DNA of 6,078 nucleotides from an uncultured Colwellia sp. (GTDB taxonomy: Bacteria; Pseudomonadota; Gammaproteobacteria; Enterobacterales; Alteromonadaceae), in assembly GCA_913020705.1 (NCBI GenBank), contig CAJWBY010000218.1:1-6078 (forward strand), given 5' to 3'. The position numbers and the translations under genes are program-made. Positions 1 through 6,078 of the stretch are shown piece by piece (positions within the stretch are counted from its first letter, which is position 1; the number at the start of each line of letters is the position of its first letter). The notes under the pieces are model-generated. The model was not told the origin of the DNA and did no database searches. It saw only the letters and a list, made by a program, of their open reading frames with translations.

Positions 1-1043
1 CCTGCATTGTGACAACAATCAACAAAATATTTGAAGTCTTCAGCACTGCCAAAGCGTGCTGTGGGAGCAAAAAGTCCTACAGGTTGATATCCCCATGAAC
101 CATCAAATGGAAATTCGCTAACGGGCATAAGTTGAAGATGCGTAAAACCCATTTCTACTGCATAAGGGATCAATTGGTCGGCTAATTCATGGTAGGTTAA
201 ATAACTCGGTGAATGACCACCATTTGAATTATCTTCAGCATGTCTTTTCCAAGATCCTAAGTGAACTTCGTAGATAGAAACAGGTCCATTATAATGATTA
301 GATGAATTGGCACGGTCATCCATCCATTTTTCATCTTGCCACTGATATGCGCTGTTCGGTACTACTTTAGAAGCTGTATCAGGAGCTAATTGCATAGAGA
401 AAGCATAAGGATCTGCTTTTAACGGTTGAATATGACCATTCTTATCGGCAATTTCATATTTATAACTCGCATTTGCAGTAACATTAGGAATAAATATTTC
501 CCAAAGGCCAGCCCCTGGATGTTTACGCATAACATTACGTCGACCATCCCAAAAGTTAAAATCACCCACCACAGAAACGCGAGAAGCTTCAGGAGCCCAT
601 ATAACAAAGTGTGTGCCTTTAATATCATCAACTTCTAGCTGGTGAGCTCCCATCCATTGATAGGTTTTTTCATGAGTACCTTCACAAAAAAGATAAAGGT
701 CGTCATTACAGATCATTGAGGGATAATAATAAGGATCATCTATAATAACGGTTTCACTTTTATAGATAACACGTAAAGCGTAGTTGAAAGTATTACGTCG
801 TCGACCTAATTTACCTTCAAATAACCCGGCCTGATCAACCATGTCGATTATCGCTACTGATTTTTTAGTTTTCTTATCGATTACTTCAACAATCTGCGCA
901 TCGGGTAAAAAAGCTCGAACAATAAGGCCATTTTCAGTTGGGTGATTATGTATGCCTAGAACGGAGAAAACATCTTGATGTTTCGCATGAGTTATTTCGG
1001 TGACTTCTGCGTTAGATAACACACTTTTTGCTAGGTTATTCAT
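1..1043 (-). CDS. glgB: 1,4-alpha-glucan branching enzyme GlgB, N-terminal 347 residues (3' end outside window)
   Basis: Branching enzyme (GH13 family) cuts alpha-1,4 chains of glycogen and re-attaches them by alpha-1,6 bonds in the cytoplasm. Translating the minus strand from the ATG at 1043 gives an open frame to the window edge. Residues about 1-115 match the extra N-terminal domain of E. coli-type GlgB (VFSVLGIHNH near 25-34, IDDPYYYP near 101-108). A CBM48-like module follows at about 140-225 (FVIWAPEASRVSVVGDFNFWDGRR, residues 146-169). The catalytic barrel begins at VSIYEVHLGSW (255-265), with the family stretch DGSWGYQPVGLFAPT at 314-328. The frame is cut just before the first conserved GH13 catalytic region, so the catalytic triad is not visible. 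Compared with E. coli GlgB there is a small insertion near residues 270-280 (DNSNGGHSPS). The start is supported by AGGA six bases upstream and an in-frame stop (TAA, 1073-1071) with no other start between. It lies 164 bases after glgC. Identification is very secure. Confidence 0.96.
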   Translation of the reverse strand, partial: MNNLAKSVLSNAEVTEITHAKHQDVFSVLGIHNHPTENGLIVRAFLPDAQIVEVIDKKTKKSVAIIDMVDQAGLFEGKLGRRRNTFNYALRVIYKSETVIIDDPYYYPSMICNDDLYLFCEGTHEKTYQWMGAHQLEVDDIKGTHFVIWAPEASRVSVVGDFNFWDGRRNVMRKHPGAGLWEIFIPNVTANASYKYEIADKNGHIQPLKADPYAFSMQLAPDTASKVVPNSAYQWQDEKWMDDRANSSNHYNGPVSIYEVHLGSWKRHAEDNSNGGHSPSYLTYHELADQLIPYAVEMGFTHLQLMPVSEFPFDGSWGYQPVGLFAPTARFGSAEDFKYFVDCCHNA

Positions 1044-1047
1044 TGTA

Positions 1048-1053
1048 TTTCCT
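1048..1053 (-). promoter_or_regulatory. Ribosome binding site of glgB
   Basis: The minus strand reads AGGAAA here, with AGGA six bases before the ATG at 1043. It fixes the glgB start, because the nearest in-frame stop is at 1073-1071 and no other start codon lies between. Confidence 0.75.
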
Positions 1054-1078
1054 AGTATACCTTTAAAATATTAAGGTG

Positions 1079-1096
1079 ATAATTGTTAGCAATTAT
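1079..1096. promoter_or_regulatory. Perfect palindrome in the glgB leader, possible operator
   Basis: ATAATTG (1079-1085) and CAATTAT (1090-1096) are exact inverted repeats separated by TTAG. The site is 36 bases upstream of the glgB start and overlaps the TATAAT at 1092-1097, where a repressor could block transcription. The symmetry is directly visible; binding by a regulator is inference. In an AT-rich gap a 7-bp inverted repeat can occur by chance, and as RNA it would be only a weak hairpin. It does not match an operator I can name with confidence. Confidence 0.35.
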
Positions 1097-1120
1097 ACTT
1101 CGATTCAAACATTAAGAAAA
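1092..1120 (-). promoter_or_regulatory. Candidate sigma70-type promoter for glgB
   Basis: On the minus strand a perfect -10 hexamer TATAAT lies at 1097-1092. Seventeen bases upstream is TTTTCT (1120-1115), which matches TTGACA at only three of six positions. A run of six T's (1122-1117) lies around it. Transcription would begin some 40 bases before the glgB start, inside the palindrome at 1079-1096. The -10 box is strong and the -35 poor, so this would need an activator or be a weak promoter. TATAAT by chance is not rare in AT-rich DNA. Confidence 0.4.
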
Positions 1121-1150
1121 AATTGTTTAGAGTAATATGTGTTTAACAAA

Positions 1151-1186
1151 GTTAGGTAACTTCTAATATCTTAGAAATTACCTTAC
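1151..1186 (-). other. Stem-loop in the glgC-glgB intergenic region
   Basis: Positions 1151-1166 and 1171-1186 can pair around a four-base loop (1167-1170), with two interruptions in 16 positions. Pair 1160/1177 is C-A on the plus strand but a G-U wobble in the minus-strand RNA, so the structure forms better in the glg transcript; pair 1153/1184 stays mismatched. It begins 21 bases past the glgC stop. The RNA continues as UUUGUUAAAC, not a clean U-run, and the stem is AT-rich, so it is at best a weak terminator. A role in RNA processing or 3'-end protection of the glgC message is equally possible. Confidence 0.5.
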
Positions 1187-1207
1187 GCATCAATATTTAC
1201 TAATATT

Positions 1208-2485
1208 TCACTTCGAAGAAGCTTTATTTTCCATAGCTGTAATCATATCTCTTGTGACTAAGACCACCCCTTTTTCAGTAACCCTAAAACCATTTGCACG
1301 ATCATTATCATGATTTATGCCAATTTCCATACCCTCAGGGACAACACAACTTCTGTCAATAATAGCTTTTCTGATTTTACTTCCTCGATTGATAATCGCG
1401 CCGGGCATTATAACGGATTCGTCAATATCACAGAATGAATTAACTCGAACTTTTGAGAACAGCAAAGATCTTTTCACTGTAGACCCAGATACAACCACTC
1501 CACCAGAAACTGTAGAGTCTATTGCTATACCACGTCGGCTATCTTGGTCAAAAACAAATTTAGCTGGTGCTGTTTGCTCTTGGTAGGTCCAGATTGGCCA
1601 GTCCTCATCATACATATTTAATTGAGGTTCTGGTTCAACCAATTCCATATTTGCTTCCCAGAAAGAGTCTAAAGTACCAACATCGCGCCAGTAAGGTTGT
1701 TTTTCACTATCAGGGTCTTTAAATGGAAATGCAAAAACACGATGTGATTCAATAATTTTAGGAATAATGTCATTACCGAAATCGCCACTTGAACCATCTT
1801 CTGCTGCATCTTTTTCTAATTGTTCAAACAAAAATTCAGTGTTAAAAACATAGTTTCCCATTGACGCTAAAGCAATACCTGGTTTACCTGGTACTTCAGA
1901 AGGGTTAGCGGGTTTTTCATCAAAACGACACACTCTACTTTCTTCATCAACAGTCATAACACCGAAAGCGCCAGCAGCTTCTTTAACAGGAACCTCAATA
2001 CAACAAACGGTCATATCGGCGCCATTAGCAACATGTGTAGCGAGTAAGGGACCGTAATCCATACGATATACATGGTCACCTGATAAAATCATTACATATT
2101 TCGGCAGTTCATGTCTGATGATATCAATGTTCTGAAAAACAGCATCTGCTGTTCCCATGTACCAACCTTCACCTTTTTGTTGAGACGCCGGTAATATCTC
2201 AATTGATTCACCTAGTTCTTTTTTGAAATGTCCCCAACCTCGATTAACATGTCGAATAAGCGAGTGCGATTTATATTGCGTAGCAATCCCAACACGTCGA
2301 ATGCCAGAGTTAACACAATTAGATAACGGGAAGTCGATGATCCTAAATTTACCACCAAAGAAGGTAGCGGGTTTAGACCTTTTATCTGTTAATTCAAACA
2401 ATCGAGACCCTCTGCCACCCGCTAAAACAAGTGCATAAGTTTCTTTTGTTAAACTACTGATTCGCCTTTCTTCATAATTACTCAT
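1208..2485 (-). CDS. glgC: Glucose-1-phosphate adenylyltransferase (ADP-glucose pyrophosphorylase)
   Basis: GlgC makes ADP-glucose and pyrophosphate from ATP and glucose-1-phosphate, the committed and usually allosterically controlled step of bacterial glycogen synthesis. The 425-residue product is close to the 431 of E. coli. The nucleotidyltransferase domain opens with [11 protein letters not shown] (19-29) and [18 protein letters not shown] (35-52). K38 aligns with E. coli K39, the lysine tied to fructose-1,6-bisphosphate activation. Y109 in GWYMGTADA aligns with the adenine-site Tyr114, D137 in GDHVY with catalytic Asp142, and K191 in DEKPANP with the glucose-1-phosphate-binding Lys195. 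The C-terminal part, from about residue 310, carries the SGG/SGS and [13 protein letters not shown] pattern of the left-handed beta-helix domain. All key residues are present, so an active, probably FBP-regulated tetramer is expected (inference). The start has AAGGA five bases upstream. It sits 81 bases after glgP. Confidence 0.98.
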   Translation of the reverse strand: MSNYEERRISSLTKETYALVLAGGRGSRLFELTDKRSKPATFFGGKFRIIDFPLSNCVNSGIRRVGIATQYKSHSLIRHVNRGWGHFKKELGESIEILPASQQKGEGWYMGTADAVFQNIDIIRHELPKYVMILSGDHVYRMDYGPLLATHVANGADMTVCCIEVPVKEAAGAFGVMTVDEESRVCRFDEKPANPSEVPGKPGIALASMGNYVFNTEFLFEQLEKDAAEDGSSGDFGNDIIPKIIESHRVFAFPFKDPDSEKQPYWRDVGTLDSFWEANMELVEPEPQLNMYDEDWPIWTYQEQTAPAKFVFDQDSRRGIAIDSTVSGGVVVSGSTVKRSLLFSKVRVNSFCDIDESVIMPGAIINRGSKIRKAIIDRSCVVPEGMEIGINHDNDRANGFRVTEKGVVLVTRDMITAMENKASSK

Positions 2486-2529
2486 AATCTTCCTTTATAA
2501 TCATTAACTAACGTTCAATAAAAGCCTTA

Positions 2530-2555
2530 ACATAGTAAATTTACATAGTAAATTT
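2530..2555. repeat. Perfect 13-base tandem duplication between glgP and glgC
   Basis: ACATAGTAAATTT occurs twice head to tail (2530-2542 and 2543-2555), and a third copy begins with AC at 2556. Each unit includes most of the self-complementary TAAATTTA, so two such palindromes sit 13 bases apart. The repeat starts 45 bases upstream of the glgC start codon and lies entirely outside coding sequence. Recent replication slippage is the simplest origin. Paired binding sites for a regulator are possible but unsupported. Confidence 0.85.
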
Positions 2556-2566
2556 ACGCAATAGGA

Positions 2567-5029
2567 CTAAAGTTTCCATATTTCATCTCGATACTGCCTA
2601 ATCGTATGATCACTCGAAAAAACACCGCTTGCAGCAGTATTTAATATACTCATTTTGGTCCACAACGTTTGATTATTGTAAGCTTTGTCAACGTTACGTT
2701 GAGCCTCAAAATAACTGTCAAAATCATAGGCCGTTAACCACATATCTTGTGTGTCACGAATTGAATTAATAATGGAATCAAAAATTCCTGGTTCAAATAA
2801 ATTAAAGTGACCACTTTCTAACAAATGCATAACTGCTGATAATGTTTCAGAATTTTCGATTATATCGTTAGGTTGATAATTATCACGAATAGCCGATATT
2901 TCATGAGCTTGGGCACCAAAAAGGAAGAAGTTATCCGGTTCAACAGCATCTCTAATTTCAATATTAGCGCCATCCAATGTTCCGATAGTTAACGCACCAT
3001 TCATCATAAACTTCATATTTCCGGTACCCGATGCTTCCTTACCCGCCGTTGAGATTTGTTCTGATAAATCAGTTGCAGGGCAAATAATTTCCATCGCAGA
3101 AACGTTATAATTAGGAATAAAGGCGACTTTTAAGTATTTGGAAGCTTTTGGATCTAAGTTGATAGTGTCGGCCACATTATTAATGAGTTTAATAATGTCT
3201 TTCGCCATTGCATAACCTGGGGCGGCCTTACCGCCAATAAGTACACAACGAGGAGTAATATCAGCCGTATCACCTTTACGGATACGATCATATAAGCCAA
3301 TAACATGTAGGATATTGAGTAATTGACGTTTGTATTCATGAATACGTTTTACTTGCACATCGAACATCATGTGGACATTAAATTTCACGCCCGTTGCCTG
3401 TTCAACAAAGTCAACTAAAGCAGCTTTATTTGCTTCTTTACTTTCACGCCATTTCTTTTGAAAAGCTTTGTTCTCAGCAAATTGACGTAATTGTGCAACA
3501 TCAGAAAATTCAGCTACCCAGCCTTTGCCAATTTTACTTGAGATGAGTTCAGCTAAACTTGTGTTGCAATGAGACAACCAACGACGTGGTGTTACACCAT
3601 TTGTTTTGTTATTGAATTTTTCAGGCCATAATTGATAAAAGTCGTTAAACAATCCCGCTTTTAACAATTTGGTATGCAGTGCAGCGACACCATTAACGGA
3701 GTAGCTCCCCACAATGGCTAGATGAGCCATACGTACTTGTGGTTCGTGCCCCTCTTCAATTAATGACAAAGCTTGTTGTTTACTTGAATCACCTGGCCAT
3801 GCCACAGCAACTTGCTGAAGAAAACGCGCATTTATTTCATAAATAATTTCTAAAATACGAGGTAACAAGTTATCAAATAGACTTACTGGCCACTTTTCTA
3901 ACGCTTCAGGTAAAAGTGTATGATTTGTATATGCCATCGTTTTAGACGTAATATTCCAAGCATCATCCCAAGCAATGGCATAGTCATCCATTAATATGCG
4001 CATTAATTCCGCAACTGCAATGCTTGGGTGTGTATCGTTTAATTGAAAACTATTCAGTTCAATGAATTGATCAAAATTTTCGCCACAATTTTCAACATAA
4101 CTATTAATAGTATCTTGCAATGAAGCAGAAGATAAAAAGTATTGTTGCCGTAATCTAAGCTCTTTACCATTTTCACTGCTGTCATTTGGATACAAAACCA
4201 TCGTAATTTGTTCAGCAAGATTTTTTCTAGCAACCGATTCTGTGTAACTACCCGCGTTAAACTCATCAAGATCAAATTCATCTGTCGCTTCAGATTTCCA
4301 TAATCTCAAGGTGTTTACTATACCGTTTTTGTAACCTGGGATAGGCATGTCGTATGGAACTGCTAATACATCATGCGTATTATTCCATTGTCGGTATTGC
4401 ACGCCATTTCGCTTTGTAATAACGTCGACATTGCCAAAAAACTTTACTCTAATGGCTTTTTCTGGGGCGGCAATTTCCCATGGGTTACCATTGCGCAACC
4501 AATTATCAGGATGCTCGACTTGATTACCATTTTTGATTTTTTGGTTGAACATTCCATATTCATAACGAATGCCATACCCGATCACCGGTAAAGATAGGCT
4601 TGCACAACTATCTAGAAAACAAGCAGCTAAGCGCCCTAGTCCACCATTGCCTAATCCAGCATCATGTTCGGCTTGCTCTACATCTTCTAAATCACAACAA
4701 TAACCTTTTAATGCATCACGAACCGTATCATCTAAATCTAAATTTAAAATAGCATTATTGAGTGCACGCCCCATTAAAAACTCTAAAGAAATATATCCAA
4801 CACGGCGTTGATGACCTCGAGTTTCTCGTGTGTTCCTCCATTGTGCAACTAAGCGGTCACGAATCGTAATGGCAAGTGCGTTATAGAGATATAAATGAGA
4901 ATCTTGTACTTTATCGCGACCTAAAGAAAAATGAAAATGTCGTGCTAAATCTTCTGCAAAGGTGTGTTCATTCATTAAAACACTGTTATCAGATGTAGTT
5001 ATTTCACATAAGGTATTTTTTTTAGTCAT
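2567..5029 (-). CDS. glgP: Glycogen/maltodextrin phosphorylase (GT35), most likely glycogen phosphorylase GlgP
   Basis: This pyridoxal-phosphate enzyme releases glucose-1-phosphate from the non-reducing ends of glycogen chains. The product has 820 residues against 815 in E. coli GlgP. Landmarks in order are YISLEFLMGR (79-88), GLGNGGLGRLAACFLDS (125-141), NDTHPS (331-336), TNGVTPRRW (476-484), DVQVKRIHEYKRQ (557-569) and the family signature EASGTGNMKFMMNG. K673 in that signature is the expected PLP-binding lysine (rabbit Lys680). R562 and K567 match rabbit Arg569 and Lys574 with the same offset of seven, so the active site is intact. An in-frame TAA at 5038-5036 makes the ATG at 5029 the first possible start. 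ATG at residue 19 is an alternative but has no Shine-Dalgarno. It follows glgX by 38 bases, fitting joint debranching and phosphorolysis. MalP is the main alternative identity; the glg context favours GlgP. Confidence 0.95.
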   Translation of the reverse strand: MTKKNTLCEITTSDNSVLMNEHTFAEDLARHFHFSLGRDKVQDSHLYLYNALAITIRDRLVAQWRNTRETRGHQRRVGYISLEFLMGRALNNAILNLDLDDTVRDALKGYCCDLEDVEQAEHDAGLGNGGLGRLAACFLDSCASLSLPVIGYGIRYEYGMFNQKIKNGNQVEHPDNWLRNGNPWEIAAPEKAIRVKFFGNVDVITKRNGVQYRQWNNTHDVLAVPYDMPIPGYKNGIVNTLRLWKSEATDEFDLDEFNAGSYTESVARKNLAEQITMVLYPNDSSENGKELRLRQQYFLSSASLQDTINSYVENCGENFDQFIELNSFQLNDTHPSIAVAELMRILMDDYAIAWDDAWNITSKTMAYTNHTLLPEALEKWPVSLFDNLLPRILEIIYEINARFLQQVAVAWPGDSSKQQALSLIEEGHEPQVRMAHLAIVGSYSVNGVAALHTKLLKAGLFNDFYQLWPEKFNNKTNGVTPRRWLSHCNTSLAELISSKIGKGWVAEFSDVAQLRQFAENKAFQKKWRESKEANKAALVDFVEQATGVKFNVHMMFDVQVKRIHEYKRQLLNILHVIGLYDRIRKGDTADITPRCVLIGGKAAPGYAMAKDIIKLINNVADTINLDPKASKYLKVAFIPNYNVSAMEIICPATDLSEQISTAGKEASGTGNMKFMMNGALTIGTLDGANIEIRDAVEPDNFFLFGAQAHEISAIRDNYQPNDIIENSETLSAVMHLLESGHFNLFEPGIFDSIINSIRDTQDMWLTAYDFDSYFEAQRNVDKAYNNQTLWTKMSILNTAASGVFSSDHTIRQYRDEIWKL

Positions 5030-5040
5030 CGTTATTTAAA

Positions 5041-5044
5041 TCCT
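5041..5044 (-). promoter_or_regulatory. Ribosome binding site of glgP with long spacing
   Basis: The only Shine-Dalgarno-like sequence before glgP is AGGA on the minus strand at 5044-5041. It is separated from the ATG at 5029 by 11 bases, longer than the usual 5-9. Initiation may be modest, or helped by translation of glgX ending 38 bases upstream (inference). Confidence 0.5.
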
Positions 5045-5067
5045 ATTTATATTTTATAAACAAAAAC

Positions 5068-6078
5068 TTATAAACCATCGTTTAATAAAACAATTGTTGA
5101 AAATGGAGCCATCGTGATTTTTCGTTCTGCTGGTATTTTTCGTATTTCATCTTGTAAGGTATTTGCAGTGGTATCTACTATCACTTGCCAATGATCAATT
5201 GCATCTATATCAGGTAATTGAAATTCTATTGGCTCATGCCCTGCATGAAAAAGACTTAAAAGTGTAGGTCCCGAAGGTGATTTTTCTTTTATCAAATAAC
5301 CCAATGTTGTTGCATGATGAGAATGCCAATGTTCTTTTTGCATGCTAAAACCTGACTGATGAAACCACGTAATATCGACAAGCGATTTTTTATCGCCTTT
5401 ATGAATAAAACGATCATGGGCTAACATAGAAAATTGGTCTCTTAATTGACTCAGGCTCGCGACAAAAAGTTTCAATTCTTCAGCATATAAATCTTTATCA
5501 TCCCAACTTAACCAATTTAATTCATTGTCTTGGCAATAAGCGTTATTGTTTCCTTTTTGCGTACGACCCAGTTCATCACCAGCAAGAATCATAGGCACAC
5601 CTTGAGAAAGCATAAGGGTGGTTAACATATTTTTTATTTGTCGTAATCGAAGTGCTAAAACTGCTTTATCTGATGTTTCTCCTTCAACGCCGTGGTTATT
5701 TGAAAGGTTGTCAGAATGGCCATCTCTATTATTTTCACCATTTGCTTCATTATGTCGATCTTCATAGCTCACTAAGTCGTGTAACGTATTACCATCATGG
5801 CTACATAAAAAGTTTATGCTGGCATAGGGTTGACGACCATCATGTTCAAAAATATCACTTGAACCGTGGATCCTTCTCGCGAACTCAGGCAATAAACCTT
5901 TATCTCCACGCCAATAACGTCTGATAGTATCTCGATAGCGGTCATTCCATTCAGACCATGGCGACGGGAAGCCTCCTAACTGATAACCTCCAGGACCAAT
6001 ATCCCAAGGTTCTGCGATGACTTTAACCCCATTGAGTACAGGGTCTTGTAAAATAGCGTCTAAAAAACCATTACTCTT
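5068..6078 (-). CDS. glgX: Glycogen debranching enzyme GlgX, C-terminal 336 residues (5' end outside window)
   Basis: GlgX is a GH13 isoamylase-type enzyme that hydrolyses the alpha-1,6 bonds of short branches left after phosphorylase action. The frame is open from the right edge to the TAA at 5070-5068, giving 336 residues, roughly the C-terminal half of a protein of about 660-700. The fragment opens with DAILQDPVLNGVKVIAEPWDIGPGGYQLGGFP. E23 of the fragment, in AEPWD (codon 6012-6010), is the expected general acid, and D95 in SHDGNTLHD the transition-state-stabilising aspartate. The nucleophile aspartate and any N-terminal CBM48 lie outside the window. GlgX-typical motifs follow: HNEANGENNRDG, MLSQGVPMILAGDE and GNNNAYCQDNELNWL. 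The tail after AEPWD is about 25 residues longer than I recall for E. coli GlgX. The real start is upstream of 6078; the TTG at 5892 is an internal leucine codon. Confidence 0.96.
   Translation of the reverse strand, partial: KSNGFLDAILQDPVLNGVKVIAEPWDIGPGGYQLGGFPSPWSEWNDRYRDTIRRYWRGDKGLLPEFARRIHGSSDIFEHDGRQPYASINFLCSHDGNTLHDLVSYEDRHNEANGENNRDGHSDNLSNNHGVEGETSDKAVLALRLRQIKNMLTTLMLSQGVPMILAGDELGRTQKGNNNAYCQDNELNWLSWDDKDLYAEELKLFVASLSQLRDQFSMLAHDRFIHKGDKKSLVDITWFHQSGFSMQKEHWHSHHATTLGYLIKEKSPSGPTLLSLFHAGHEPIEFQLPDIDAIDHWQVIVDTTANTLQDEIRKIPAERKITMAPFSTIVLLNDGL

Noticed and set aside
419..638. Overlapping 70-codon open frames on both strands
   Set aside because: Both lie inside the glgB coding region, whose true minus-strand frame translates to a clear GlgB sequence; they resemble no protein and have no ribosome binding context.
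1117..1186. Classical rho-independent terminator after glgC
   Set aside because: The stem is AT-rich and is followed by UUUGUUAAAC; the only run of T's (1122-1117) is about 29 bases further on and has no stem directly before it.
1317..2438. Plus-strand open frames opposite glgC
   Set aside because: They are antisense shadows of a strongly conserved GlgC frame, with no recognisable protein content.
2486..2566. Promoter for glgC using TTTACT as -35
   Set aside because: TTTACT resembles TTGACA but no acceptable -10 hexamer lies 16-18 bases downstream of either copy.
5054..5075. Direct repeat TTATAAAC (5054-5061 and 5068-5075) around the glgX stop
   Set aside because: Eight-base AT-rich repeat in an AT-rich gap; likely chance, and part of it is the stop codon region.
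5068..5892. A shorter glgX starting at 5892 as a complete small gene
   Set aside because: The codon at 5892 is TTG within LLPEFARR; conserved GlgX sequence including AEPWD continues upstream to the window edge, so the gene is only cut by the window.
5652..5924. 90-codon plus-strand open frame opposite glgX
   Set aside because: Antisense to a conserved GlgX region; its translation is low-complexity and shows no family features.

Overview
The window is a four-gene stretch of a bacterial glycogen cluster. All genes lie on the minus strand, so transcription runs from the right edge to the left. In order they are glgX (debranching enzyme, 5' end cut by the right edge), glgP (glycogen phosphorylase, complete), glgC (ADP-glucose pyrophosphorylase, complete) and glgB (branching enzyme, 3' end cut by the left edge). 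The sequence is AT-rich. The proteins align best, from memory, with gammaproteobacterial (E. coli-like) enzymes. A marine gammaproteobacterium of the Alteromonadales kind (Colwellia-, Thalassotalea- or Shewanella-like) would fit, but the genus is an inference and cannot be settled from this window.

Layout: glgX ends at 5068, followed by a 38-base gap, then glgP 5029-2567, an 81-base gap holding a perfect 13-base tandem duplication, glgC 2485-1208, a 164-base gap, and glgB from 1043 to beyond position 1. The short gaps and shared strand suggest co-transcription of glgX-glgP-glgC. The glgC-glgB gap is the only one with room for regulation. It holds an imperfect 16-bp stem-loop just after the glgC stop and, nearer glgB, a perfect TATAAT overlapped by a 7-bp-arm palindrome. 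Together these could give glgB its own controlled promoter.

Function: GlgC makes ADP-glucose, the glucosyl donor for glycogen. GlgB adds alpha-1,6 branches to the growing polymer. GlgP removes glucose-1-phosphate from outer chains, and GlgX removes the short branches GlgP leaves behind. Synthesis and breakdown are therefore encoded together. Glycogen synthase (glgA), the remaining core enzyme, is not in the window and may lie beyond either edge.

I found no RNA genes, mobile elements, CRISPR arrays or unknown protein families. The coding content is conventional. What deserves a second look is in the intergenic regions and the gene order.
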